From the NCBI RefSeq assembly GCF_000430025.1, contig NZ_AUCZ01000008.1, forward strand, positions 124,001-188,000: a stretch of 64,000 nt of DNA, written 5' to 3'. Positions 35,060 to 44,049 of the stretch are shown here, piece after piece. Positions within the stretch are counted from its first letter, which is position 1; every line of letters begins with the position of its first letter. Source of the stretch: Flavobacterium suncheonense GH29-5 = DSM 17707. GTDB lineage: Bacteria > Bacteroidota > Bacteroidia > Flavobacteriales > Flavobacteriaceae. The notes beneath the pieces were generated by a model. That model had not been told where the DNA came from. It did no database searches and saw only the letters and a list, made by a program, of their open reading frames with translations. The translations under genes were made by a program, and so were the position numbers.

Positions 35060-35067
35060 TAATTTTG
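35060..35067 (+). promoter_or_regulatory. -7 element before marC
   Basis: TAATTTTG matches TAnnTTTG and lies 21 bases before the marC ATG. No TTG is found at the expected distance upstream, so only the -7 half is supported. Confidence 0.4.
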
Positions 35068-35088
35068 CACCTTCAAAAAACACACGTA

Positions 35089-35664
35089 ATGAATCTCGAT
35101 TTAAAAGAAATACTGACCGTTGGTATGGTTTTGTTCGCCGTAATTGATATTGTAGGCACTATTCCCATCATTGTCGATTTACGCAGCAAAGTAGGCCATA
35201 TTGAATCTGAAAAAGCGTCTGCAGTAGCCGGCATCATCATGATTGCGTTCCTTTTTGTAGGGGAGGAAATCTTAAAATTCATGGGCGTGGATGTAAAATC
35301 GTTTGCCGTGGCCGGTTCGTTTGTGTTGTTTTTTCTGGCTTTGGAAATGATTTTGGGCATCACCTTATATAAAGATGAAGAACCGAGTACGGCCTCCATT
35401 GTCCCAATCGCTTTTCCACTGATTGCAGGAGCCGGAACCATGACCACTTTGCTGTCCTTACGCGCCGAATACCAAAGCATCAACATCGTGATTGCGGTGC
35501 TGATTAATATTATTATTGTGTATGCGGTTTTAAAATCGTCTTCCAAAATAGAAAAAGCCTTAGGAAAAAACGGTTTGGGAGTTATCCGGAAGGTATTTGG
35601 CGTGATTTTACTGGCTATCGCTGTTAAATTATTTGCCGCTAATGTTAAAGGTCTGTTTGTTTAA
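35089..35664 (+). CDS. MarC-family integral membrane protein
   Basis: About 191 residues with six predicted membrane helices (for example VGMVLFAVIDIVGTIPIIV and SFVLFFLALEMILGI). The conserved IPIAFPLIAGAGTMTTLL-type motif in helix 4 (PIAFPLIAGAGTM) identifies the MarC/SNARE-like family, whose transport substrate is not settled. The ATG at 35089 is preferred to the earlier ATG-like codon at 35065 because it follows the -7 element and fits family N-termini. Confidence 0.88.
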   Translation: MNLDLKEILTVGMVLFAVIDIVGTIPIIVDLRSKVGHIESEKASAVAGIIMIAFLFVGEEILKFMGVDVKSFAVAGSFVLFFLALEMILGITLYKDEEPSTASIVPIAFPLIAGAGTMTTLLSLRAEYQSINIVIAVLINIIIVYAVLKSSSKIEKALGKNGLGVIRKVFGVILLAIAVKLFAANVKGLFV

Positions 35665-35706
35665 CCTGAATTTTAGTAGTTTTACCCCCTATTTGATTAA
35701 TTTTTA

Positions 35707-35910
35707 ATGGCGATGAAAGTATTTACTTATGTTCTGATTGCCCTGGCCCTGGGTCTAATCATTTTTAACATTACTTTGCTGGATTTCAGTAATCTTTTTG
35801 AAGGAAACAGCATGGTAGCCCTGATTGGTATTGCAGCCTCCTTGTGTGCCATCTGCATCCTTTTGATTTTCAGAATGTCGAAGATCATCGACGAAAAAAC
35901 CAGAGAGTAA
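35707..35910 (+). CDS. Small two-helix membrane protein
   Basis: A protein of 67 residues (or 65 if the second Met is used) with two membrane helices, FTYVLIALALGLIIFNI and MVALIGIAASLCAICILLIF, and a short charged tail. It is located between marC and an FAD oxidoreductase with gaps of 42 and 21 bases, so all three may be co-transcribed. Not recognised; this kind of short protein is common after MarC in flavobacteria in my recollection. Confidence 0.6.
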   Translation: MAMKVFTYVLIALALGLIIFNITLLDFSNLFEGNSMVALIGIAASLCAICILLIFRMSKIIDEKTRE

Positions 35911-35931
35911 TCCCAAAAAACGGTTCCAAAG

Positions 35932-36540
35932 ATGTTCGATGTTCTGATTATTGGCGGCGGGGTTTCAGGCGTTTCCTGCGCTTTGATTTTAGGTTCCGCA
36001 CAAAAGAAACCTTTCGTTACCGATAAAAAAATCGGCATCATCACCCACCAGAAAGCTTCTTCGTTACAGGACGCCATTTTTCACAACGCTTACGGTATTC
36101 CCAACGGAAAATTAGGTTCGGAGTTATTACCCGAAAGTACTGCGCATTTGGCTGAAGTCTATCCGCATATCGAACAAATCGAAATGGAAAAAGTGCTGTC
36201 TGTTAGTGGCGCCTCCGGAAATTTTACGGTAACCACCAATAAAAATACGTACTCCGCAAAAGCAATTGTTGTAGCTATCGGTTCGTCCAATCTTTTTGCC
36301 ATTGACGGCTTAATGGAATTTCTCGAACCGCATAAAAAATCCGTCCCGGAGAAAAACAGAATCCAGTTAAAAAACCACGACCATAAGGTAGCGGACGGCA
36401 TTTACGTTTGCGGTACTTTGGCCGGACACCGCAGTCAGCTTTCCATAGCCGCGGGAAGTGGCGCCGCTGTGGCTACCGATATTTTGGTCTTATGGAATAA
36501 CGGATTGGAGACTCACAGTCACGATAGCATCCGCAAATAA
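35932..36540 (+). CDS. Short thioredoxin-reductase-like FAD protein
   Basis: A protein of 202 residues. The FAD-binding GGGVSGVSCA is at residues 8-17, and the second FAD motif is DGIYVCGTLAGHRSQLSIAAGSGA near 169-192. Thioredoxin reductases have about 310 residues; here the NADPH-binding domain and CxxC active site are absent and the linking region is short. It may take electrons from another protein or be a flavin-binding remnant that is still expressed. The gene is intact with no frameshift, so a distinct short family is more likely than decay. Confidence 0.7.
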   Translation: MFDVLIIGGGVSGVSCALILGSAQKKPFVTDKKIGIITHQKASSLQDAIFHNAYGIPNGKLGSELLPESTAHLAEVYPHIEQIEMEKVLSVSGASGNFTVTTNKNTYSAKAIVVAIGSSNLFAIDGLMEFLEPHKKSVPEKNRIQLKNHDHKVADGIYVCGTLAGHRSQLSIAAGSGAAVATDILVLWNNGLETHSHDSIRK

Positions 36541-36547
36541 GAAACTT

Positions 36548-38119
36548 TTATTTTTTATTCAGAACCCGTTTTACCATCGGATCTTCTTTCAGCACTATCT
36601 GAAAATATTTGTTTTCGTCGAAAAGCTGTCTGGCAAATTCGGCTGCCAAATAGCGTTTAACCCGTTCTTTGCTGCCCTCAAGATTTAAAATCAGGCCGCT
36701 GGTGGCGATATAGTTTTTGAAATTATTGAAGTATGCGTCTGTATTGTTCAGTTTGTTCAACATTTGCGAAAAGGTCAAGAGTTGAAAGGATTTGCGGTCT
36801 TTATCCAGTTGTTCGAAAACGAAATAACCGGCAATTCCCGACTGCATTAGCATGCTCAGTGCTTCATCCCCGTGACTGCCTTCAATCGGTACAAAAATAT
36901 CCGGAATGATCCCACCACCGCCATAAACCACACGCCCTTTTTTGGTTTTAAATTTCAGACTGTCGGCTACTTTAATACTGTCGGCCGCAAAAAGTTCGCC
37001 GCTGATGAACCGTTTTTCGAAATCGCTGAAATATTCTTCTGTTCCATGATCATACGGTTTCTGGATGGAACGTCCGGAAGGCGTATAATAGCGCGCCACG
37101 GTTAAACGCACGGCAGAGCCATCACCCAACGGCATTTCCTTTTGCACCAGTCCTTTTCCGAAAGAACGTCTTCCCACAATGATCCCTCTGTCGTTATCCT
37201 GTATGGCTCCGGCCAAAATTTCACTGGCAGAAGCGGAATTTTCGTTGATTAAAACATAGAGTTTGCCATTTTCGAAATTGCCTTTTTCACTGGCAAAAGT
37301 TTTGTCGATATTGCCTTTTTTGTTTTTTACTTCTACAATGAGTTCTTTCTTTTTAAGGAATTCATCGGCAATCTGGGCCGCGATTTCCATATAACCGCCC
37401 CCGTTTTCGCGAAGGTCGACAATCAGTTCGGTCATGCCTTGTTTTTTCAGATTGAGCAAGCCTGCGTGAAATTCTTTGTATGTCGTTTCGGCAAAACGGT
37501 TGATTTTGATATAACCGGTTTTTGCATCCAGCATGGTGGCGATATCCACGCTTTTAATTGGAACCACTCCGCGCGTCACGTTTACCTTGAATTTTCGGTT
37601 TTCGGAACGGCGATACACCGTCAGATTCACTTTGGAACCTTCTTCGCCTTTTAATTTGGCAAACAGACTGTCAGAAGGCAATTTTCTGCCAAACAGCTTG
37701 GTTCTGTCCGCAAAAAGAATACGGTCACCGGCTTTTAAACCCGCTTTTTCAGACGGTCCGTTGGCAATCGGTTTGATGATGGCTACCGAATCTTTGTACA
37801 TGTAAAAATTAACGCCGATGCCCACAAAATCGCCTTTCATGCTTTGCGTTACCTGCTCCATTTCACTTTTGGCGATGTAAACCGAATGCGGATCGAGTTT
37901 CTCCAGAATTCCGTTTACCGTTAAATCGACTATCGAATCGGCATTGACATCATCCACATACTCGTTTTCGATGAGTTCCATCAGCTTGTTCAGCTTGCTG
38001 CGGTTCGTGTTCGCCGTAAAGTCCTTCGGCCCTGAAAAATTCAAATATCCCCCAATGAGAAAACCGACCGCTAAGGTTGCGGCAATCAGCATTGGTAAAT
38101 ATATGCGCTTTATTTTCAT
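36548..38119 (-). CDS. S41 family C-terminal processing peptidase
   Basis: A protein of 523 residues: N-terminal membrane anchor (LIAATLAVGFLIGGYLNF), a PDZ domain (GIGVNFYMYKDS, GPSEKAGLKAGDRIL), and the Ser-Lys protease domain with NENSASASEILAGAI (Ser) and RRSFGKGLVQ (Lys). These proteases trim C-termini or degrade envelope proteins. The gene overlaps the deaminase gene by four bases (ATGA), so it is the last gene of a three-gene operon. Confidence 0.9.
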   Translation of the reverse strand: MKIKRIYLPMLIAATLAVGFLIGGYLNFSGPKDFTANTNRSKLNKLMELIENEYVDDVNADSIVDLTVNGILEKLDPHSVYIAKSEMEQVTQSMKGDFVGIGVNFYMYKDSVAIIKPIANGPSEKAGLKAGDRILFADRTKLFGRKLPSDSLFAKLKGEEGSKVNLTVYRRSENRKFKVNVTRGVVPIKSVDIATMLDAKTGYIKINRFAETTYKEFHAGLLNLKKQGMTELIVDLRENGGGYMEIAAQIADEFLKKKELIVEVKNKKGNIDKTFASEKGNFENGKLYVLINENSASASEILAGAIQDNDRGIIVGRRSFGKGLVQKEMPLGDGSAVRLTVARYYTPSGRSIQKPYDHGTEEYFSDFEKRFISGELFAADSIKVADSLKFKTKKGRVVYGGGGIIPDIFVPIEGSHGDEALSMLMQSGIAGYFVFEQLDKDRKSFQLLTFSQMLNKLNNTDAYFNNFKNYIATSGLILNLEGSKERVKRYLAAEFARQLFDENKYFQIVLKEDPMVKRVLNKK

Positions 38120-38547
38120 TGTTCCAATTCGGTGATGTGATCTACCTCAACACCCGCTTTTCTTAAAAAATCCAGACCGGAATCGTCTTTATAGCCTTCA
38201 AAATACACCACCCGTTTAATGCCGGACTGGTGAATCAATTTACTGCATTCCTTACACGGCGACAGCGTAATATAAAGTGTCGCACCTTCACAGGACTGTG
38301 TGGAGCGCGCTACTTTTGAAATCGCGTTGGCCTCTGCGTGAAGCACATACCATTTCGTATAGCCTTCTTCGTCTTCGCAACAGTTTTCAAATCCGGTTGG
38401 GGTTCCGTTGTACCCGTCGGAGATGATCATTCGGTCTTTCACAATAATTGCGCCAACCTTTTTGCGCGTACAGTAGGACAATTGTCCCCATTCTTTGGCG
38501 ATACGCAAATAGGCCTTATCGTATTTTGATTTCTTTTTTTCTTTCAT
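38116..38547 (-). CDS. dCMP deaminase
   Basis: A protein of 143 residues. The zinc site is HAEANAI and PCKEC, with the deoxycytidylate deaminase start (MLRIAKEWGQLSYCTRKK-like region) and the NGTPTGFENCCEDEEG insert typical of dCMP deaminases (ComEB type). It makes dUMP for thymidylate synthesis. It lies between the HupE-like and peptidase genes, overlapping the latter by ATGA and following the former by two bases. Confidence 0.9.
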   Translation of the reverse strand: MKEKKKSKYDKAYLRIAKEWGQLSYCTRKKVGAIIVKDRMIISDGYNGTPTGFENCCEDEEGYTKWYVLHAEANAISKVARSTQSCEGATLYITLSPCKECSKLIHQSGIKRVVYFEGYKDDSGLDFLRKAGVEVDHITELEQ

Positions 38548-38549
38548 GG

Positions 38550-39143
38550 TTATCGGTTCCAGATCTCACTCTCTGCAATCATCGGCAACACCACGCCTAC
38601 TACAAAAGCGGACATCACAAGGGTCCAGTCGCGTTTTGAAAAGCGGAAAAAGGTCTGAACTATATAAGAGATAATTAACACAACAAACACCACTATGATC
38701 TGAGCGGCTTCAATTCCCAGGGCAAATTCCAGCAGCGGGACTAATTTATCCGAAGCGTTTCCGGGCAAAATAGCTTTAAAGTAGTTGGAAAACCCCAATC
38801 CGTGAATGATTCCAAAAAACAGGGTAACCATCGCTATAAACGTAATACTCTCGTTCTTACCCGACTTGCCTGCCGTAAAAAGATGAAACAGCGCGGTAGT
38901 CAGTATCGTAATCGGAATCAGGAATTCTATTAAACTGGCCTTGATAATTACAATCCCGTATACGGAAAGCAGCAACGACAGCGTATGCCCAAGCGTGAAC
39001 AAAGACACCAAAATCAGCACCCGCTTCCAGTCTTTGAAGGCATAAGGCGTTACCAGTGCAATTAAAAACAGAACGTGATCATAGGCATTAATATCGAGTA
39101 CATGGCGCAAACCGATATTGAAATACGTTAAAAATTCAGACAT
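38550..39143 (-). CDS. HupE/UreJ-family membrane protein
   Basis: A protein of 197 residues with about six membrane helices. It begins in HVLDINAYDHVLFLIALV and has FTLGHTLSLLLSVYG and IIHGLGFSN, the His-rich HupE/UreJ pattern proposed to bind nickel or another divalent metal. There is no hydrogenase or urease gene in the window, and its neighbours (dCMP deaminase, peptidase) do not suggest nickel use. First gene of the operon; the TerB-like gene is divergent. Confidence 0.78.
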   Translation of the reverse strand: MSEFLTYFNIGLRHVLDINAYDHVLFLIALVTPYAFKDWKRVLILVSLFTLGHTLSLLLSVYGIVIIKASLIEFLIPITILTTALFHLFTAGKSGKNESITFIAMVTLFFGIIHGLGFSNYFKAILPGNASDKLVPLLEFALGIEAAQIIVVFVVLIISYIVQTFFRFSKRDWTLVMSAFVVGVVLPMIAESEIWNR

Positions 39144-39284
39144 TTCTTTTTTAGTTTTTAGATTGGGTTCTCAAACTTACAATTTATTTTGCAAATTGTT
39201 TTCTTCCGTTAAGAAAAGCTTAAAATAAGCCGTCCTAAAAAACTTATTTTTTTGTAAATTTGATAGACACTAAAAAACACAACT

Positions 39285-39716
39285 ATGCCATTATCAGATT
39301 TATACGACAGCGAATTTAAAACCCGCAACAAAGGGCATTTTTCCGCCATTGTAAGGGTTGCCATTGCCGACGGCGATTTGAGTCCGGAAGAAAAAGCCTT
39401 CCTCGACAAACTGGCCGTACAACTGGAAATTTCTCCGGAGGAATACGAAGAAATCCTCGAAAACCCGTTAAAATATCCGGTCAACCCGCCGTCCCTTTAC
39501 ACGCAACGACTGGAACGCCTGTACGACTTATCCCGAATGGTTTATGTCGATCAGGTTTTAGGCCCGAAACAAAAAGAAATTCTGAGCAAATTTGCTTTGG
39601 CACTCGGTTTTACCCCCGCAAATGTAAGCCTGATTGTGGAAAAAGCACTTTCCCTGTTAATCCTGCACGTAGATCTGGACACTTTTGTGTATGAAATGCA
39701 GCATATGAATAAGTAG
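39285..39716 (+). CDS. TerB-family protein
   Basis: A protein of 143 residues, all helical. It begins with the pattern of the TerB fold: an acidic EF-like segment (VAIADGDLSPEEKAFLDKLA) in residues 26-45, then a second helical repeat. TerB domains bind metal and often act as accessory units in stress or envelope functions. TAAATTTG at 39255-39262 is a good -7 element 22 bases before the ATG. It is a single gene with its own terminator. Confidence 0.75.
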   Translation: MPLSDLYDSEFKTRNKGHFSAIVRVAIADGDLSPEEKAFLDKLAVQLEISPEEYEEILENPLKYPVNPPSLYTQRLERLYDLSRMVYVDQVLGPKQKEILSKFALALGFTPANVSLIVEKALSLLILHVDLDTFVYEMQHMNK

Positions 39717-39766
39717 TTACGAGGCACTAAAGCACTAAGGTTTGACAATCAGAACCGAAGAAACAT

Positions 39767-39804
39767 AAAAAAGGCGTAGAAACTATAATTTTTACGCCTT
39801 TTTA
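39767..39804. terminator. Bidirectional terminator between terB and fbp
   Basis: An 11-bp stem (39768-39778 with 39793-39803), with A run on one side and T run on the other, between convergent genes. Confidence 0.8.
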
Positions 39805-39821
39805 ACTCAATACCTTAGCAC

Positions 39822-40829
39822 CTATTTATATTTCGCCATGAATTCTTCGGCTTTTTCCACCATGTTTTTGCTGCCGCAGAAGAACGGTACGCGTTGGTGC
39901 AATTCGGTGGGTTTGATTTCCATGATTCTCTGGTAGCCGTCTGACGCTTTTCCTCCGGCCTGTTCTGCGATGAACGCCATCGGGTTGCATTCGTACAACA
40001 GACGCAGTTTCCCTTTCGGGGCTTTGGAACTGGTCGGATAAATGTAGATGCCGCCTTTAATCATGTTCCGGTGAAAATCGGACACTAAACTTCCGATGTA
40101 TCGGGACGTATACGGACGATCGCCTTCTTCCATCTGACAATACTTGATATAATCTTTCACTCCTTGCGGAAAGTGAATGTAATTCCCTTCGTTTACCGAA
40201 TAGATTTTACCGTTTTCGCTGTAACGCATGTTCGGATGCGACAAATAGAACGTTCCGATGGCCGGATTCAGGGTAAACCCGTTAACCCCGTGACCGGTGG
40301 TATAAACCAACATGGTAGAGGTGCCGTAAATCACGTACCCGGCTGCTACCTGCTGATCGCCCGGCTGCAGAAAATCCTCCAGGGTTACCGGAGTTCCGAT
40401 TGGCGTCACGCGTCGGTACACCGAAAAAATCGTTCCTACGGAAACATTCACGTCGATGTTGGAAGAACCGTCCAGCGGATCCATCAAAACCACATATTTG
40501 TTGGTGTCGTCTCCGGATTTTCCGTGGATGGTGATAAAATCGTCGTTTTCTTCCGAGGCAATTCCGCACACAATCTCGCGGTTAATCAACGTTTGAATGA
40601 ACACTTCGTTGGCATACACATCGAGTTTCTGCTGGTCTTCGCCCTGTACATTCTGCTCGCCCGCCGCACCTACGATATCCACCAAACCGGCTTTGTTTAC
40701 TTTATAATTCACCACTTTGGCCGCCAGTCGTATGGCGTTGATAATACGGGACAATTCGCCGGAAGAATACTTAAACTCTTCCTGTTTTTCGATTATAAAC
40801 TCGCCTAAAGTCGTATTGCGTTCTTTCAT
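39822..40829 (-). CDS. fbp: Fructose-1,6-bisphosphatase class I
   Basis: A protein of 335 residues. The metal-binding site is [20 protein letters not shown] and the final domain holds [18 protein letters not shown]. It catalyses the last regulated step of gluconeogenesis. The start [16 protein letters not shown] is typical for the family. Monocistronic; a divergent GNAT gene begins 149 bases upstream. Confidence 0.93.
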   Translation of the reverse strand: MKERNTTLGEFIIEKQEEFKYSSGELSRIINAIRLAAKVVNYKVNKAGLVDIVGAAGEQNVQGEDQQKLDVYANEVFIQTLINREIVCGIASEENDDFITIHGKSGDDTNKYVVLMDPLDGSSNIDVNVSVGTIFSVYRRVTPIGTPVTLEDFLQPGDQQVAAGYVIYGTSTMLVYTTGHGVNGFTLNPAIGTFYLSHPNMRYSENGKIYSVNEGNYIHFPQGVKDYIKYCQMEEGDRPYTSRYIGSLVSDFHRNMIKGGIYIYPTSSKAPKGKLRLLYECNPMAFIAEQAGGKASDGYQRIMEIKPTELHQRVPFFCGSKNMVEKAEEFMAKYK

Positions 40830-40978
40830 GGTGTTGTGTTGTTTTTACGGTATGCAAATATTATGTTTAATTTTTGAATTTCGCTAAATCTGAAACAGAA
40901 AATCCGCTTCGACAAGAAATCTCCCGCAAAGTTATTTTATATTTGAATCGAATTCAAAAGACACAAGCAAAAAATAAA

Positions 40979-41452
40979 ATGCATATCCGAAAAGGAACGC
41001 CCGAAGACATGCCCGCCGTTCTCGAACTGATTAAAGAACTGGCGGCATTTGAAAAAGAACCCGAAGCCGTGGTGGTAACCGCAGACGACTTGCTTCGCGA
41101 CGGTTTTGGCAGCAACCCGTTGTTCCATACGTTCGTTGCCGAGGTCGAAGGAGAAATTGTCGGCATGGCGCTGTACTATTACCGTTATTCCACCTGGAAA
41201 GGCAAAACCATTCATCTGGAAGATTTGATCGTAAAGGAAAAAATGCGCGGTACCGGTTTGGGCATGGCGCTGTATACCGAAATCATGAAACAGGGCAAAG
41301 CCGACGGCGTGCGCAGAATTGAATGGAACGTCCTCGACTGGAACCGGAATGCGATTGATTTCTATGAAAAATCCGGTGCCAGAATACTGGACGACTGGCG
41401 CGTGGTACAGATGACCGAAGAAGAACTACGCACTTTTTTAAACAACCGATAA
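40979..41452 (+). CDS. GNAT family N-acetyltransferase
   Basis: About 157 residues: MHIRKGTPEDMPAVLELI at the N-terminus, the acetyl-CoA loop VKEKMRGTGLGMALYTEI, and WNVLDWNRNAIDFYEKSGA at the C-terminus. This pattern is that of the spermidine/thialysine acetyltransferase-like (SSAT-like) group of the GNAT family, but the substrate is not proven. The longest frame begins at 40874; the ATG at 40979 fits the family. It is followed by the aspartate kinase gene after 41 bases. Confidence 0.87.
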   Translation: MHIRKGTPEDMPAVLELIKELAAFEKEPEAVVVTADDLLRDGFGSNPLFHTFVAEVEGEIVGMALYYYRYSTWKGKTIHLEDLIVKEKMRGTGLGMALYTEIMKQGKADGVRRIEWNVLDWNRNAIDFYEKSGARILDDWRVVQMTEEELRTFLNNR

Positions 41453-41493
41453 CCACTCAAAGCCCGAAGGAAGGTTTTGAAATTTTAAACAAC

Positions 41494-42747
41494 ATGAGAA
41501 TTTTCAAATTTGGAGGCGCATCGGTAAAAGATGCCGACGGAATCCGTAACGTGTACAGCGTATTGCAACAGGTAGGTCACGAAGATGTACTGCTGGTCGT
41601 TTCCGCGATGGGAAAAACCACTAACGCGCTGGAACTGGTCATCAAGAACTATTTTGAAAAATCTGCCGAACTGAAGGCGTCCATTCAGGAAGTCAAGAAG
41701 TACCACAATCAGATTTTGCTGGATTTGTTCGACGATGAAAAACATCCTGTATTCGCGGCCGTAAACAACCATTTCACCGATTTGGAAAATTTCCTTTCCG
41801 GCAACAAATCCCCAAATTACAATTTTGTGTACGACCAGGTTGTGAGCATGGGGGAAATCATTTCCACTACGATTCTAAGCCATTATTTCAACCATGTGGG
41901 ATTGAAAAACACTTGGGTGGATGTGCGCAACCTCATCAAGACAGACAATACATACCGCGATGCCGTTGTAGACTGGGACGCAACACAGAAAACCATCGCC
42001 AAAACTATCAAGAAGAAGGTTCTGAACATCACGCAGGGCTTTTTAGGTTCGGATGAAAACGGCTTTACCACGACATTGGGCCGTGAAGGTTCGGATTATA
42101 CCGCAGCGATTTTTGCCTATTGTTTAAATGCGGAAAGTGTAACCATCTGGAAAGACGTACCCGGCGTTTTGAATGCCGATCCGCGTTATTTTGAAAATAC
42201 AACTTTGCTGAACCAGATTTCCTATCGTGAAGCTATTGAGTTGGCCTTTTACGGCGCATCGGTAATTCACCCGAAAACCTTGCAGCCGTTGCAAAGCAAA
42301 GAGATTCCGTTGTATGTAAAATCGTTTATCAATCCGTTGCTTCCGGGAACAAGTGTTTCCAAAGGCGCCCATCTGGAACCGGAAACCTCGTGCTTCATCG
42401 TAAAGAAAAACCAGTTGCTGCTGTCGCTTTCGTCAATTGATTTTTCCTTTATCATGGAAGAAAACATCAGCGAGATTTTCGCTTTGCTGCACAAGTACAA
42501 AATGAAAGTGAGTCTGATTCAAAATTCCGCGATCAGTTTTTCGGTTTGCATTGAGGACAAATTCAGCCATTTCAACGATCTGAAAAACGTGTTGGCGAAG
42601 AAATTCAAAATCTCTTACAACGAAAATGTCTCACTGTACACGATTCGTCATTTTACCGACAAAGCCGTCAAGATGGTGGAAAAAGACAAAACGGTTCTGG
42701 TAAAACAGATGAGCCGCGAAACGATGCAGCTTGTCACCAAAGAATAA
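41494..42747 (+). CDS. Aspartate kinase
   Basis: A protein of 417 residues that catalyses the first step of Lys/Met/Thr synthesis. It begins MRIFKFGGASVKDADGI (the KFGG-type ATP loop), contains GREGSDYTAAIFAYCLNAE and KDVPGVLNADPR, and ends with an ACT-type regulatory region (residues about 310-400). It is monofunctional, with no homoserine dehydrogenase domain, and its Ser after KFGG is replaced by Ala (GGASV). Feedback control by an amino acid is likely from the ACT part but its specificity is unknown. Confidence 0.9.
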   Translation: MRIFKFGGASVKDADGIRNVYSVLQQVGHEDVLLVVSAMGKTTNALELVIKNYFEKSAELKASIQEVKKYHNQILLDLFDDEKHPVFAAVNNHFTDLENFLSGNKSPNYNFVYDQVVSMGEIISTTILSHYFNHVGLKNTWVDVRNLIKTDNTYRDAVVDWDATQKTIAKTIKKKVLNITQGFLGSDENGFTTTLGREGSDYTAAIFAYCLNAESVTIWKDVPGVLNADPRYFENTTLLNQISYREAIELAFYGASVIHPKTLQPLQSKEIPLYVKSFINPLLPGTSVSKGAHLEPETSCFIVKKNQLLLSLSSIDFSFIMEENISEIFALLHKYKMKVSLIQNSAISFSVCIEDKFSHFNDLKNVLAKKFKISYNENVSLYTIRHFTDKAVKMVEKDKTVLVKQMSRETMQLVTKE

Positions 42748-42792
42748 AAACTTTAAAATAAAAGGCCGCTCATTAAGACTGCTCTTATTTTT

Positions 42793-42831
42793 ACCGCAGA
42801 TTAATCTGTGTAAATTTGTGTAATCAGTGGT
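42793..42831. repeat. Short dispersed repeat of flavobacterial type
   Basis: ACCGCAGATTAATCTGTG followed by TAAATTTGTGTAATCAGTGGT, with a perfect 12-bp palindrome (42797-42808). I recall near-identical intergenic sequences in many Bacteroidetes genomes. It lies between lysC-like aspartate kinase and the chromate transporter gene. No coding sequence is present here. Confidence 0.5.
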
Positions 42832-42890
42832 TAAAATTTTACAAGCCGAATACACTAAGATACCTGGTTTTTAACTATTTTCAGACTATT

Positions 42891-43991
42891 ATGCAACAAG
42901 GTGCGCTGCAAGACATCGGAAAACTGTTCCTGAAACTCGGGCTGATTGCCTTCGGCGGACCGGCAGCCCACATCGCCATGATGCGCGACGAAGTGGTCCG
43001 GAAACGCAACTGGATGACCGACAGTCATTTTCTGGACTTGGTAGGCGCGACCAATTTAATTCCCGGCCCTAACAGCTCCGAACTCGCCATTCATTTAGGA
43101 AAAGAAAAAGGCGGCTGGAAAGGCTTACTAATTGCCGGTTTGTGCTTCATACTGCCAGCCGTTTTTATCACACTGGGATTTGCCTATCTGTATAAAAATT
43201 ACGGACATTTGCCTGAAATACAGCCTTTTATTTACGGCATTAAACCGGCAATTATTGCTATTATCCTTTCCGCGGTGTATCCGCTGGCTAAAACTGCCCT
43301 GAAATCTGATTTTCTGATTTTCATCGGAATACTTGCCTTAACTGCCTCTTTTTTGGGTCTCAACGAAATCCTGATTCTTTTCGGTTGTGGATTTTCCGCA
43401 CTTATTGTTACCTGTTTTCAGACAAACAAAAACCAGCTTAACAGTTTTCTGCCGCTAAGCCTTGTGACCGTTAGTCATACCAAACTCTTTTTTATTTTTC
43501 TGAAAATCGGAAGCATCCTTTACGGAAGTGGCTATGTGCTGTTCGCTTTTCTGGATTCGGAACTGGTACAAACCGGTTTTCTGCCGCGTCAAACCTTAAT
43601 TGATGCGATTGCGGTGGGACAATTTACGCCCGGACCGGTTTTCTCTTCGGTGACGTTTATCGGTTATCAGATGAATGGCGGAATGGGCGCTTTGGTTGCG
43701 ACCATCGGGATTTTTCTGCCTTCTTTTGTTTTTGTGGCATTGCTGAATCCGATGGTAAAGAAGATGCGCGATTCCCGGCTTTTTGGGGCTTTTCTGGATG
43801 CGGTAAACGTGGCTTCCGTAGCTTTAATTGTCGCGATTTGTGTCACCATGGGCAGAGCTTCCGTGACGGATTGGAGAACCGTTGCAATCATGTTTACAAG
43901 CCTGATTGTTGTTTTCGGTTTCCGGAAAATCAACAGCGTTTGGGTGGTTTTGGGCGGTTCGCTTTTGGGCTACCTGCTTTCCCTGCTTTAA
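42891..43991 (+). CDS. chrA: Chromate efflux transporter
   Basis: About 366 residues; a duplicated (long-chain) CHR transporter. Each half has the signature, first as GLIAFGGPAAHIAMM then as GSILYGSGYVLFAFL, and the second half has AVGQFTPGPVFSS. It exports chromate, or another oxyanion, across the inner membrane. The frame runs back to 42816, but the ATG at 42891 (MQQGALQDIGKLF) gives the family N-terminus and avoids the repeat at 42793. Confidence 0.9.
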   Translation: MQQGALQDIGKLFLKLGLIAFGGPAAHIAMMRDEVVRKRNWMTDSHFLDLVGATNLIPGPNSSELAIHLGKEKGGWKGLLIAGLCFILPAVFITLGFAYLYKNYGHLPEIQPFIYGIKPAIIAIILSAVYPLAKTALKSDFLIFIGILALTASFLGLNEILILFGCGFSALIVTCFQTNKNQLNSFLPLSLVTVSHTKLFFIFLKIGSILYGSGYVLFAFLDSELVQTGFLPRQTLIDAIAVGQFTPGPVFSSVTFIGYQMNGGMGALVATIGIFLPSFVFVALLNPMVKKMRDSRLFGAFLDAVNVASVALIVAICVTMGRASVTDWRTVAIMFTSLIVVFGFRKINSVWVVLGGSLLGYLLSLL

Positions 43992-44020
43992 CTCCGCGAA
44001 AAAATCTCGATTAATTACAC

Positions 44021-44028
44021 TACTTTTG
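44021..44028 (+). promoter_or_regulatory. -7 element before the large beta-barrel gene
   Basis: TACTTTTG matches TAnnTTTG and lies 21 bases before the ATG at 44050. No good TTG is present 17-23 bases upstream. Confidence 0.4.
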
Positions 44029-44049
44029 AGTTTTCGGAGTTAGTACAAT

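Noticed and set aside
38550..39143. Nickel transport for a hydrogenase or urease
   Set aside because: The HupE/UreJ type is clear, but no hydrogenase or urease gene is in the window.
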